NCBI GenBank assembly: GCA_964596775.1
Contig: CAZQVN010000021.1
Location: 1 to 64,000 of the forward strand
Length of the DNA stretch: 64,000 nt
DNA from: CAZQVN01 sp964596775
GTDB taxonomy: Bacteria > Eisenbacteria > RBG-16-71-46 > JABDJR01 > JAWXBZ01
Direction of reading: 5' to 3'
Positions 27,483-36,219 of the stretch are shown piece by piece. A model generated the notes under the pieces. The model had not been told where the DNA came from. It was given only the letters and a program-made list of their open reading frames with translations, and did not search any database. The translations under genes were made by a program, and so were the position numbers. Position 1 is the first letter of the stretch. Each line of letters opens with the position of its first letter.

Positions 27483-28423
27483 GACCTGTCCCGGTCGCTC
27501 CCGTTTCCGGCGGCATCGCGATCCCCGCGCCCTTTCCCGCCTTCCGCACCGAACCGGTCGTCCGCGGTCGCGTCATCGGAAACGCCCTCGTCGTCCGTGC
27601 CGTTCGGAGTGTCGCCGTCCTCCCCGTCCCCGCCGGGACGGGTCGACGCGGAGAGCGCCGCCAGAAGCAGCGACGCCGCCAGCGCCGGGTAGAACGGTCG
27701 GAACATCGCCGCCAGATCCGGCGTCACCAGCCCCATGAACTTGAACAGCAGGGACACCGGCGTCAGGATGAAGAGGGCAACGGTCAGCACGGACTTGTAG
27801 GACAGCCGGGGCACGGGACGGAACACGCGCATGAGGCCTGTGGCCATGGCCGCTATCAACAGTGCGAGGATCAGGTTGACCGTGGCGTAGTAGAGAAGCG
27901 CCACCGGGGACATCACGATGAGCATGAGGGGCACCAGGACCTTGCGCGTCTGTGCGATCCCCGGCCCGTCGAGCCGGTAGGGCAGGCTCTGTCCGGCAAA
28001 CTCGTAGACGCGGGACACGTCCGGCGCCGTCTTGTACTCGGCGCGATCCGGGCCGACGAACAGGCCGGACGACATGCTGTCCGGAACGCCGGTCCACGCG
28101 CCGGTCGTGTCGATGATGAACCATCCTCCGGCCGGATCGCTGTCCACCCAGGGCTGGGGCCCGACCACCTGGAGGCGGCCGTTTTCGAGCCCCATGGCCG
28201 GCATCTCCCCGGCCTCGACCCTGGCCTGCCAGGTCCTCAGCCCGGATCCGGTGGCCGCGGACCACTGCGTGGCCGAGACGACGCCGAGAATGGCGGCGAG
28301 CAGGAACAGGTTGCGAAAGCCGACGCCCAGTCCCAGCCAGGGAACCTCGGAATAGAACGCGGCCGAATAGAGGGACCGGATGAAATTCTGGATCGGGCCG
28401 CTGTCCGCGGCTGGGGTGGACAA
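27479..28423 (-). CDS. DUF1189-like integral membrane protein
   Basis: The product is 314 residues from TTG at 28423, chosen because GGAGAG lies six bases upstream; a GTG at 28447 has no ribosome binding site. The N-terminal FIRSLYSAAFYSEVPWLGLG followed by a helix, an extracytoplasmic domain (about 65-140), and three or four further helices resemble DUF1189 proteins, of unknown function. The C-terminal 50 residues are highly charged and disordered (rich in Asp, Gly and Arg). It overlaps the GT4 gene by four bases. A link to glycan export is only positional. Confidence 0.72.
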   Translation of the reverse strand: MSTPAADSGPIQNFIRSLYSAAFYSEVPWLGLGVGFRNLFLLAAILGVVSATQWSAATGSGLRTWQARVEAGEMPAMGLENGRLQVVGPQPWVDSDPAGGWFIIDTTGAWTGVPDSMSSGLFVGPDRAEYKTAPDVSRVYEFAGQSLPYRLDGPGIAQTRKVLVPLMLIVMSPVALLYYATVNLILALLIAAMATGLMRVFRPVPRLSYKSVLTVALFILTPVSLLFKFMGLVTPDLAAMFRPFYPALAASLLLAALSASTRPGGDGEDGDTPNGTDDEGVSDDATADDRFGAEGGKGRGDRDAAGNGSDRDRS

Positions 28424-28538
28424 TTTCGACTCTCCGCGACGGAACACAGGTGAACGGGTCGCGGGAGAGGATAATCAAACGGAGGTCATCTGACCATGAA
28501 GGGATTCCGGAGGGGGGAACTCCGGCGCCCGGGGGACG

Positions 28539-30287
28539 TCAGGCCGCTTCCATCTCGCCGGGCTCCACCGCGCCGGCCACCGAAGGGGTCTTCGGCACGC
28601 TGAACGAGAAACGGGCGCCGTGCCCGAGCTCGCTCTCGACCCAGATCCGCCCGCCGTGTCCTTCGATGATGCCCCTGGAGATGAACAGGCCGAGACCCGT
28701 CCCGCCCTGCTTGCGCGTGGCTGAGGAGTCCACCTGCTGGAATTTCTGGAACAGCTTGCCGAGATCCTCCGGCCCGATTCCCGGGCCGTCGTCGGACACG
28801 CTGAACGTCACATCGTCCGCGCCGGGCTGGACGGTCACCGTGACGTTCGCACCCTTCGGAGAGAACTTGACGGCGTTGCCGACCAGGTTGGTCAGAACCT
28901 GGGCCACCCGGTTTTCGTCGGCGACGATGCCGGGCAGGTCGTCCGGCGGCTCGAACACGAGACGGATCGACTTTCCCGAAGCCAGCCCTTCCAGGTTGTG
29001 CAGCACCTGGTCGACGACCGGTTTCAGCTCCATCGGCTCGAACTTGAGCGTCAGGCACGAGGACTCGATCTTGGAGAAGTCGAGGATGTCGTTGATCTGG
29101 AGGATCAGCCGGTCCACGCTCGTCTGGCAGATGGACAGGAGTTCGCTCTGGGTTTCCGAAATCTGGAAATAGCGGTCGTCGGAAAGGATTTCCAGCGACC
29201 CCTTGATCGAGGTGAGCGGCGTGCGCAACTCGTGGGAAACCACCGCGACGAACTCGGACTTCATCCGGTCGATCTCGCGGGCCTGTTGATAGAGCTGGGC
29301 GTTCGTGATGGCGATGGCCGCCTGGCTGGCAAACAGGGTCAGGAGGTCCAGGTCTTCCTTGGTGAACGGGCCGCTCTCCTTGTTCAGCACGTCGAGGATT
29401 CCGACGAGGCTTCCCTTGTAGAGCAGGGGCACGACGAGCGCGGAGGACACGCCGAGCCGGGACAGCGGCTCCGCATCCGGCGCCGCCAGCCCGTGACGGA
29501 ACTCGGCGACCTTCGTCCGGGCCACGTTGCCGTTCATGCCGTCGCCGGGACGCGCGCGGAAACCGGCCACGAGCTCCGGCTCGACGCCGTACCCGACCCG
29601 GCCCTTGAGAACATCGGCGTTTTCCTGGTGCAGCAGCAGGAGCCCCATGCGGGCTCCGGTCAGGCTCACCGCCTTCTGCACGATGAGATCGAGCGTGTGA
29701 TCGAGGTTCAGGCTTTCGGAGATCTGCTGCCCGATCTCGTAGAGCGTGGACATCTGCCGCGTGGCCACCCGGACCTTGTCGCGCAGAATCTCCTCGTGGC
29801 GCTGCAGCTCTTCGTTGGCGCTCGTCAGCGTTTCCAGCAGGCGACGGTTTTCCCGCTTCAAACGCCTTGCCTGGATGCCGCGGGCCACCACCTGGTCCAC
29901 GTTCCACAGGTCGAACGGCTTCGTGATGAAATCGTAGGCTCCGTGGCGGAGCGCGTGGATGGCCGCCGAGGTGGACGCGTATCCGGTGATCACGATGACG
30001 ACGATTTCCGGATCCACGTCCTTTGCCGCGGCCACGACCTCGAGCCCGTCCACGCCCGGCAGGTTGATGTCGGTCAGGAGGAGATCGAAACTCCCTTCCC
30101 GGAGCAGGGCCATGGCGTCTTCGCCGCTTCCGGCGGTCTGGACGTCATAGTCCCGGTCCGAGAAGAGGTCGGCGAAGATCTGCAGCACGTTTTCCTCGTC
30201 GTCCACGATGAGAAGACGGGGAACGGGCAGCGCCACGCCCTGATCGAACGGAGCGAGTCGGGAGTTTTCTGCGGTCATGTCCGACAA
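28539..30287 (-). CDS. Receiver-GAF-histidine kinase signalling protein
   Basis: The product is 582 residues. An N-terminal receiver domain carries the acidic pair in LLIVDDEE and phospho-acceptor Asp73 (LLLTDINLPG). A coiled coil (about 135-175), a GAF domain (about 180-335), and a HisKA domain with His352 (VVSHELRTPLTS) follow. The HATPase domain ends the protein (NLVGNAVKFSP, DDGPGIG, GTGLGLFIS). No membrane helix is visible, so it is cytoplasmic. The TTG start at 30287 is favoured over ATG 30278 because GGAGG lies five bases before it. It follows the GGDEF gene by 15 bases, tying phosphorelay to c-di-GMP signalling. Confidence 0.93.
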   Translation of the reverse strand: MSDMTAENSRLAPFDQGVALPVPRLLIVDDEENVLQIFADLFSDRDYDVQTAGSGEDAMALLREGSFDLLLTDINLPGVDGLEVVAAAKDVDPEIVVIVITGYASTSAAIHALRHGAYDFITKPFDLWNVDQVVARGIQARRLKRENRRLLETLTSANEELQRHEEILRDKVRVATRQMSTLYEIGQQISESLNLDHTLDLIVQKAVSLTGARMGLLLLHQENADVLKGRVGYGVEPELVAGFRARPGDGMNGNVARTKVAEFRHGLAAPDAEPLSRLGVSSALVVPLLYKGSLVGILDVLNKESGPFTKEDLDLLTLFASQAAIAITNAQLYQQAREIDRMKSEFVAVVSHELRTPLTSIKGSLEILSDDRYFQISETQSELLSICQTSVDRLILQINDILDFSKIESSCLTLKFEPMELKPVVDQVLHNLEGLASGKSIRLVFEPPDDLPGIVADENRVAQVLTNLVGNAVKFSPKGANVTVTVQPGADDVTFSVSDDGPGIGPEDLGKLFQKFQQVDSSATRKQGGTGLGLFISRGIIEGHGGRIWVESELGHGARFSFSVPKTPSVAGAVEPGEMEAA

Positions 30288-30302
30288 GAAAGCCTCCGGA
30301 TC

Positions 30303-31571
30303 CTATGCAGCGGCAGCCGGAAGGGCCGCAATTCGGTTGCGACCCTCGCGCTTGGCCTGGTACAGCGCTTTATCGGCCATGTTCAGTATTTCTTGAGTCT
30401 CGGTTGAGTCCTCCGGGAACGTGGCCACCCCCACGGAAATCGTCAGGCGCTTGCGGCGCGGGAAAATGTGGGATTCCACGGCCCGGCGGAGGCGCTCGGC
30501 CATGGCCAGCGCCTCATGACGCCCGGTCAGCGGCAGCAGGAGAACGAACTCCTCCCCTCCGTAGCGGGCCACGATGTCGGTGGCCCGGGCGTGGTTTCTC
30601 AGGATCTCGCCGAGTTCCACGAGGGCGCGATCCCCGGTTTCGTGACCGAACGCGTCGTTGTAGGCCTTGAACTCGTCGAGATCCATGAAGATCACGGAAA
30701 AGTCCTGGAGGAAGCGGGAGGCCCGGGCCACCTCGTGGTTCATGCGGAGCATGAAGTGGCGGCGGTTGCAGAGGCCGGTCAGGTCGTCGGTGATCGCCAG
30801 TTCCCGGATTTCCTCGAGCAGGAGCGTCTTCTGGATGACTCCGCCCGCCTGGCTGGCCACCAGCGACAGCATCTGCAGATCGTCCTTCGTGAAGATCCCC
30901 TCCTCGGAGTGCCCGAGCGTGATCACCCCGACCGTCTGCGCCCCGACCACGAGCGGGACGGCCATGAAGGCCTTGATCAGCCCCTTGTGACTCGGCTGGC
31001 TGCGCTTGAGCGACCCGAAGAGCACCGGTTTCTGCGTCTGGGCCACCCATCCGGAAAAGCCGGCCCCCTGGTCGAACTGGATCCGGTCGATGAGGTCGAT
31101 TTCCGGGCCCACCTGGGCCGCCACGTTCAACCGGCCCTCCCGGCTGTCGGCGAGAAACAGCGTGGCCCCCTCGTACGGGATCAGCCTGCGGATCTGCTGA
31201 AGGAGCAGGTCGAAACACTCCTGCGGTTCCGCCGTGTGCGATACCAGGCGGTTGATTTCGAAGAGGGCCTCAAGTTTCCGGACGCGGACCGCCTCGGAAT
31301 ACGCGCCCACGTTCGAAAGGCAGGACATGATCTTCCGGTGCAGGGAGGCGAGCCGCTTCACGGTTTCGGCATCGCCGGTCGCCGCGTCGATCTCCTGCAC
31401 CGACGTTTCGAGCCGGGCCAGTTCATCCTGGTCGAACAGGCCCCTCTCTTCCAGGGTGTTGACGAGCTGGCGGGCGGCCCGGGCCAGCCCCGCGCCCGCC
31501 GCCTTCTTTCTCGTGGTCGTCTTCTTCGTGCTCGTCTTCCTGGCGCCCGTCTTCTTTCCGCTTGTGGCCAT
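30303..31571 (-). CDS. GAF-GGDEF diguanylate cyclase with histone H1-like basic N-terminal tail
   Basis: The product is 422 residues. Residues about 3-35 are a Lys/Thr/Arg/Ala tail (ARKTSTKKTTTRKKAAGAG) like histone H1 tails. A helical region, a GAF domain (about 95-250) and a GGDEF domain (about 260-415) follow. The active-site motif is intact (RYGGEEF), with an RxxD inhibitory site five residues upstream (RATD), so it should make c-di-GMP and be product-inhibited. The ATG at 31571 was chosen over an open upstream frame. It lies between an HDOD gene and a receiver-kinase gene downstream of the flagellar locus. Confidence 0.9.
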   Translation of the reverse strand: MATSGKKTGARKTSTKKTTTRKKAAGAGLARAARQLVNTLEERGLFDQDELARLETSVQEIDAATGDAETVKRLASLHRKIMSCLSNVGAYSEAVRVRKLEALFEINRLVSHTAEPQECFDLLLQQIRRLIPYEGATLFLADSREGRLNVAAQVGPEIDLIDRIQFDQGAGFSGWVAQTQKPVLFGSLKRSQPSHKGLIKAFMAVPLVVGAQTVGVITLGHSEEGIFTKDDLQMLSLVASQAGGVIQKTLLLEEIRELAITDDLTGLCNRRHFMLRMNHEVARASRFLQDFSVIFMDLDEFKAYNDAFGHETGDRALVELGEILRNHARATDIVARYGGEEFVLLLPLTGRHEALAMAERLRRAVESHIFPRRKRLTISVGVATFPEDSTETQEILNMADKALYQAKREGRNRIAALPAAAA

Positions 31572-31659
31572 TGCTTCCGTTCCCCCGTCGGTTTCAGAGC
31601 CTGAAAGGTGATCAGGATTCACGGCCCGCTCCCCCTGGAGCCGAGCCCCGAATCGAGTG

Positions 31660-32568
31660 TCAGATGTCGTACAGTTTTCGCTCCGCGGTGATCTGGTTCA
31701 GGGCAGCCACGGATACCTCTTCGAGCACCGCGGCGTCGAGTCCCAGGATCTCTCCCATCGACACGGCACGGCCCCAGGCATCCGGATCGGCCGGACCGCC
31801 GAGCCCCATGTGATGGGCCAGGTGATTGGCGGCGGCGACGATCCGCACCTCGGTCTCGAATCCTTCCGCCTTGTCCGGGTCGTGATGCCGGCGCGCGGCA
31901 GCCGGGAACAGGGCGGGAAATGTCCAGTGATTCAGTACCCGTTCGCCGATCTGTTCATGATCGAAGCCGAACGTGGAACGCTCGGCGCGGATGCCGGCGC
32001 TGCCGCCGGGAGGCCACGCCGCGTAAAGGACTTCGGACATCCGGTCCGGCGCGCGCAGCAGCAGCACCGTCTTTCCGATGTCGTGCAGCATCCCGGCGAG
32101 GAAGAGCCGTTCCGGCTCCAGTCCGCCGGCCCGCGCGGCCAGGCTGCGGGAAACGATCGCCACGCCCATCGCGTGCTCCCACAGCGCGCTCTCCTCGGCC
32201 CCCGTCTTGCCGCCCCGTTTCAGGCTGGCCGGAACGGAGTAGAGAAGCACCAGGCTGCGGATGGTCATCATTCCGAGAATCGACACCGCCTGCTTGAGCG
32301 AATCGATCTGCCGGGACATTCCGTAGTAGGCGGAGTTCGCGAGCTGGAGCACCTTGTACGTGATGGCCTGGTCGGCCGAAAGGGCATGGGTCAGGTCGTT
32401 CCCGCTCGTGTTCGGATCCTCGACGAGATGCAGCACCTTGATGGCGATGGCCGGGATCGCCGGCAGGTCGACCAGGTACTCGTCGATGGCGTTGTCCGTG
32501 AGGGACGACGCGATGGACAGCGCCGGCTCCGGGCCGGCATCCCTTTCCTTCCTGGCGGCGTTGTGCAT
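31660..32568 (-). CDS. HDOD domain signalling protein
   Basis: The product is 302 residues. The HDOD domain spans about 30-230 (LPAIPAIAIKVLHLVEDPNTS, LQLANSAYYGMSRQIDSLKQAVSILG) and keeps an HD-like MLHDIGK motif. HDOD proteins act as non-catalytic or poorly understood scaffolds in motility, c-di-GMP and stress pathways. The ATG shares one base with the stop of the DUF6115-like gene (TGATG), so they are co-translated. Context next to flagellar and c-di-GMP genes suggests motility control. Confidence 0.9.
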   Translation of the reverse strand: MHNAARKERDAGPEPALSIASSLTDNAIDEYLVDLPAIPAIAIKVLHLVEDPNTSGNDLTHALSADQAITYKVLQLANSAYYGMSRQIDSLKQAVSILGMMTIRSLVLLYSVPASLKRGGKTGAEESALWEHAMGVAIVSRSLAARAGGLEPERLFLAGMLHDIGKTVLLLRAPDRMSEVLYAAWPPGGSAGIRAERSTFGFDHEQIGERVLNHWTFPALFPAAARRHHDPDKAEGFETEVRIVAAANHLAHHMGLGGPADPDAWGRAVSMGEILGLDAAVLEEVSVAALNQITAERKLYDI

Positions 32569-33746
32569 CAGCCCCTCGCCGCGGCGCCCTGCGCCCGGGT
32601 CAGAGCCAGCGTCACTTCACCGCGGCCGACCTTGACCTGCCGCGCGATCTCGTCGATCGACTGGCCGGCGCGGGCCAGCCCGAGAATCATCTCGCGACGC
32701 TCGGACGGCGTCGTGAAGTCGAGTGCGCGCCGGAAGTCATCGGGAGCCGGAGCGGGGCGACCGGCGAACGCCTTCAGCGCTTTCTCCCCCGGAATCGCGG
32801 GCGCCGCGGCGGGCGGCGCGCTCTCCCGGGTGACGATGCCCGGCGAAGGGTCGTCGAGAAGCAGCCAGGCCGGGTCGAGGGCGGGATCCGCGTCCCGGAA
32901 GATCGTTCCGGTTTCCTCGACGGCGGGCGGCGCCGGAGCCCGGCGGTGGCCGGGCTGTTCGAACAGTTCGATGACGTCCTCGGGCGCCTCGCCGGCGTTC
33001 TCCAGGCGCGACTCCCAGCGGACCCGTTCTTCACGGAGAAGAATCACGGTGCGGCGGGCCCGGGACAGCTCCGTCTGCAGTTCGGCGAGGCCGGTTTCGA
33101 GGGCGTCGGTGAACGCCTCCGTCCGCGCCCGCATTTCCTTGAGTCCGCCCATGACTTCGAGGCGGAGGGATTGAAGTTCCGGGTCCTGGATCCTGGGAGC
33201 CTCCGGTTCCGGCGCGGACTTCCGGCGTCCCCCGGCTTCCGGGCTCCCGACGGGCACGTCCGTGGCGGCGAGTTTCCTGCGCACCGCGTCCGCCAGGGGG
33301 TTCGGTCCACCGACGGCCTTCGCCTTCTTCCCGTCGCGCGACCTGGACCATGAGATCCACAGCAGCGCGGGAGCGATGCCGGCGAGCAGCGCCAGTACCG
33401 GAATCAGCGGAACGGGGGGCCACGACGTGCCGGCCGTCTCGGGCTTGGGCTGTGCGTTCTGGATTCGGAAAGCCGGGGCCGCGTCGGAGCCGAGAACCGA
33501 CTCGCCGGGATTCGGAAGAACGAATCCGGCCGCAGTCCCGTCGACCGGCTGATTTTTTGCCGGAGCGTCCGCTGTTTGTGCAGTGTTCTCCTCCGGCGCG
33601 CCGGGGTTTGCGACATGGCTCGCCGACAGGTCGTAACTATTTGCCATTTTGACATTTACAGGCTCGTTGGCCCGAGCCGTGGCGCTGAATCCCAGACCGG
33701 CCATCACGAGAACCAGGCTCCGGAAGTACACCGTGGTCCGCTTCAT
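32568..33746 (-). CDS. Signal-peptide/TM coiled-coil protein with DUF6115-like C-terminal HTH motif
   Basis: The product is 392 residues. A signal peptide (SLVLVMAGLGFSATARA) and a low-complexity periplasmic segment of about 80 residues are followed by a membrane helix (PLIPVLALLAGIAPALLWISW). A cytoplasmic region with a coiled coil (about 195-245) comes next. The last 45 residues (EMILGLARAGQSIDEIARQV, then KVGRGEVTLALT) match the C-terminal helix-turn-helix-like motif of DUF6115 proteins often found beside flagellar genes. It may link envelope and motility; function unknown. A sigma-54-like promoter lies 60 bases upstream. Confidence 0.75.
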   Translation of the reverse strand: MKRTTVYFRSLVLVMAGLGFSATARANEPVNVKMANSYDLSASHVANPGAPEENTAQTADAPAKNQPVDGTAAGFVLPNPGESVLGSDAAPAFRIQNAQPKPETAGTSWPPVPLIPVLALLAGIAPALLWISWSRSRDGKKAKAVGGPNPLADAVRRKLAATDVPVGSPEAGGRRKSAPEPEAPRIQDPELQSLRLEVMGGLKEMRARTEAFTDALETGLAELQTELSRARRTVILLREERVRWESRLENAGEAPEDVIELFEQPGHRRAPAPPAVEETGTIFRDADPALDPAWLLLDDPSPGIVTRESAPPAAAPAIPGEKALKAFAGRPAPAPDDFRRALDFTTPSERREMILGLARAGQSIDEIARQVKVGRGEVTLALTRAQGAAARG

Positions 33747-33806
33747 AAGTCTTTACTCCCCCAGGCTTTGGCATCCCGGGCCCGTCCCGGGTGCACAGTG
33801 ATTTTG

Positions 33807-33823
33807 AGCAAGTCCCGTACCAG
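33807..33823 (-). promoter_or_regulatory. Sigma-54 (RpoN) promoter upstream of the DUF6115-HDOD-GGDEF-kinase operon
   Basis: Minus-strand CTGGTACGGGACTTGCT matches the sigma-54 consensus YTGGCACGrNNNTTGCW at every specified base except one (T for C). The GG and GC are exactly ten bases apart. Transcription would start near 33795, leaving a leader of about 50 bases before the gene at 33746. The rest of the 33747-33995 gap shows no gene. Confidence 0.75.
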
Positions 33824-33995
33824 TCGGGTCGACAGACCCGATTCCCGCCCCATCCGGCAGGAAGTTTTCGATCGAGGGCGCACTTCACCCCCGTGGGTGA
33901 CCTTTCAGAAGCTCTTCGCGCACCGGAGGCCGCGACTTCGACCCCGATGTTTCCGGGATGTCCCGGCCGGAAATCGGTGGCCGGAGAGGCAGGGA

Positions 33996-34223
33996 TCAGG
34001 CCTTGACGTCGATGATCCGTCCCCGATCGTCCGGGTTGAGTTCCGGATCCGGGTCGGACGGCGTCTCCGCGGCAGGCGGGGTATCGGAAGCGGGCGACTC
34101 GTCGCCGTTCTCCTCCCGCTCCGGGCCGGTTTCCGGCTCCCGTTTCCTCTCCTGGCCGACCGGGCGGACGCCCACGGGCATCGCCACCGGCGGCAGGTTC
34201 GGGATCGGGCTGACCGGACTCAT
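33996..34223 (-). CDS. Small hydrophilic protein of the flagellar operon
   Basis: The product is 75 residues, beginning at an ATG four bases past the fliA stop. It has a Pro-rich N-terminus (SPVSPIPNLPPVAMPVGVRP), an acidic disordered middle and the C-terminus DDRGRIIDVKA. Small proteins of this build ending in an ID(V/L)(K/R)A-like motif are common beside fliA/flhG in several phyla, but I know of no assigned function. The composition argues for a short unstructured regulator or export-related peptide; that is inference. Confidence 0.65.
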   Translation of the reverse strand: MSPVSPIPNLPPVAMPVGVRPVGQERKREPETGPEREENGDESPASDTPPAAETPSDPDPELNPDDRGRIIDVKA

Positions 34224-34227
34224 GGCA

Positions 34228-35001
34228 TCAGTCGGCGGACATGAGCCGGCCGAGCCGCCGGCGCACCCGCGCAATCGCTTTCGTGTGGATCTGGGAGGCG
34301 CGCGATTCGGAGATGTCCAGCGTCTCGCCGATCTCCTTGAGCGTCATCTCCTCGTAGTAGTAGAGCGCGAGAACGAGCTTCTCCTGCTCGAGCAGGCCGT
34401 TGAACACGTCGAGGAGAACGTCCTTGAGCTCGTCCTTCTCGATCTTTTCCAGGTTGTCGGTGACGCGGGTGTCCTCGATCAGTTCGGCGAGCCCCCCGGC
34501 ACCCGTCTCCTCGTTCTCCGAGGCCGGCTGGTTCAGCGAGAGCAGGACGACGCCGCGGACCTCGTCGATGATGCGCGAGAACTGGTTCTCGGAGATGTCC
34601 ATTTCCGCGGCGATCTCCTGCTCGGTGGCCTGGCGGCCGAGCTTCTGGTCGAGGTCGCGGCAGACGCTTTCCAGGTGGCGCGCCTTGCGGCGCACGGAAC
34701 GGCTGGCCCAGTCCATGGAGCGGAGTTCATCCAGGACCGCGCCGCGGATGCGCCACACGGCGTAGGTCTCGAACTTCGTCCCCTTCGCCGCGTCGTACTT
34801 TTCCAGCGCGTCGAAAAGCCCGAGGGCGGCCGCGTTCATCAGGTCGTCACGCTCCACGTACTTCGGAACGTTGGCCGCGATCCGGTCCACGACGTACTTC
34901 ACCAGCGGAGCGTAGCGGCGGTAGGCCTCTTCCTTCGAAGGCTTTTTCCAACGCGGTGCCGGTGCCTTCTTCTTTTCCTGTGTCGCTGTTGCCTGAGCCA
35001 T
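34228..35001 (-). CDS. fliA: FliA/WhiG-family sigma factor (sigma-28)
   Basis: The product is 257 residues. Region 2 (YAPLVKYVVDRIAANVPKYV, DDLMNAAALGLFDALEKYD, FETYAVWRIRGAVLDELRS), region 3 and region 4 (LALYYYEEMTLKEIGETLDI, SESRASQIHTKAIARVRRRL) are complete, with no region 1, as in FliA. It directs RNA polymerase to late flagellar and chemotaxis genes. It is the penultimate gene of the fliL-fliA run. No flgM is seen in the window. Confidence 0.95.
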   Translation of the reverse strand: MAQATATQEKKKAPAPRWKKPSKEEAYRRYAPLVKYVVDRIAANVPKYVERDDLMNAAALGLFDALEKYDAAKGTKFETYAVWRIRGAVLDELRSMDWASRSVRRKARHLESVCRDLDQKLGRQATEQEIAAEMDISENQFSRIIDEVRGVVLLSLNQPASENEETGAGGLAELIEDTRVTDNLEKIEKDELKDVLLDVFNGLLEQEKLVLALYYYEEMTLKEIGETLDISESRASQIHTKAIARVRRRLGRLMSAD

Positions 35002-35075
35002 GACGTCTGCCCTTCCCTGGCTGAAGTGCCTGTTGTTCGGGCGCCCTGCCGGCGCCGCGAATCCGAGTTGGAAAA

Positions 35076-35300
35076 CTATCGACCCGACTCTTCCGTTTCC
35101 GATTCCACCATGCGGCGCACCAGCGACCGTCCGATCCAGCCGCCGACGACGCCGCCGACCGTGAGAAAGATCGAAACTCCGACGAGAATGCGGACCATGA
35201 TCCCGAAGAACGACACCCCGGCCAGTGCCGAGGCCGTACCCATGATGAAGGCCAGCGTCAGGGCCCCGCAGAGCGTCCAGTTTCTGATCCAGCTTTCCAT
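35076..35300 (-). CDS. Small two-helix membrane protein between flhG and fliA
   Basis: The product is 74 residues from ATG 35300, with AGGAG seven bases upstream; an in-frame upstream extension overlaps flhG and is less likely. Two hydrophobic segments (about 12-33 and 37-57, the second Gly/Val-rich) end in the charged tail RRMVESETEESGR. No family is recognised. Its position within the flagellar operon suggests a motility-related or passenger role. Confidence 0.7.
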   Translation of the reverse strand: MESWIRNWTLCGALTLAFIMGTASALAGVSFFGIMVRILVGVSIFLTVGGVVGGWIGRSLVRRMVESETEESGR

Positions 35301-35307
35301 GGGTCTC

Positions 35308-36219
35308 CTATCCCGCCTTGACTTCACCCAGCCGTTTGAACCAGCCGGTCATCCCTTCCTGCGGTTCCGGTTCGTTTTCAAGCACGCGCCGTGCCAACAG
35401 GTCGATGCTGCGCGATGCCGGGGATTGGGGCGCCGACAGCAGGAACGGCTCCTGGTTGCGCACGGAGCGCGCCACGGCCGGATCCTCGTAAACGAAGCCC
35501 CAGTCCACCGGTGAGAGATCGAGGAACTGCTCCGATACCTTGCGGATACGCGACTGGACCTGGTGGGCCTCCTCGGCGGATCGGGCCATGTTCACCACGA
35601 TGTTCGGCGGATGGGTCTTTCCGGACTGGGCCAGGACCTTGATGGCGGCGTAAGCGTCTGAAAACGCAGTCGGTTCGGGCGTCGTCACGATGAGAATTTC
35701 GTCCGCCGCGAGGGCCAGGCTGGTCACATTCCGGGCGATCCCGGAACCGGCATCGATCAGAATCAGGTCGATGTTTTCGTCGAGCCGGGACAGCGAGCGG
35801 AACAGGCACTCCCGGCGGAAATCATCCAGATTGGCCAATTCCTGGACGCCCGAGGCGGCCGGAACAAGGCGGATTCCGGCGTAGGAATCGACGACGATCT
35901 CCTCGAGGGTCTTTTCCCCCGACAGCACATGCTCCAGGGTGAAGCGCGGAATGACGCCCATCAGCAGGTCGATGTTCGCCAGGCTCACGTCGCCGTCGAC
36001 CAGCAGAATGCGACGTCCCCGCCGCGCCAGTGCAATGGCCAGGTTCGCGGCGATGTTCGTCTTCCCCACCCCCCCCTTTCCGGAGAGAACGGCGATCGTC
36101 CGGCGCGACGGACGGCGGAACGCGGCGGGATGGCTCGGAATGCCCTCGGCGGGCCGCCCGCCGGGCACGGAGCGGAGCCGTCCCGTCGGCTCAGGCGGTT
36201 TTTCGGTCGAATCGGACAT
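35308..36219 (-). CDS. flhG: FlhG (MinD-like ATPase controlling flagellar number/placement)
   Basis: The product is 303 residues. The deviant Walker A motif is SGKGGVGKTN, followed by LLVDGDVSLANIDLLMG and IDAGSGIARNV; the C-terminal amphipathic end GMTGWFKRLGEV may touch membrane. It pairs with FlhF to set flagellar number and position. The ATG at 36219 was chosen because GGAG lies six bases upstream, giving a 29-base overlap with flhF; ATG 36231 is the alternative. The N-terminal 40 residues are low complexity. Confidence 0.93.
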   Translation of the reverse strand: MSDSTEKPPEPTGRLRSVPGGRPAEGIPSHPAAFRRPSRRTIAVLSGKGGVGKTNIAANLAIALARRGRRILLVDGDVSLANIDLLMGVIPRFTLEHVLSGEKTLEEIVVDSYAGIRLVPAASGVQELANLDDFRRECLFRSLSRLDENIDLILIDAGSGIARNVTSLALAADEILIVTTPEPTAFSDAYAAIKVLAQSGKTHPPNIVVNMARSAEEAHQVQSRIRKVSEQFLDLSPVDWGFVYEDPAVARSVRNQEPFLLSAPQSPASRSIDLLARRVLENEPEPQEGMTGWFKRLGEVKAG

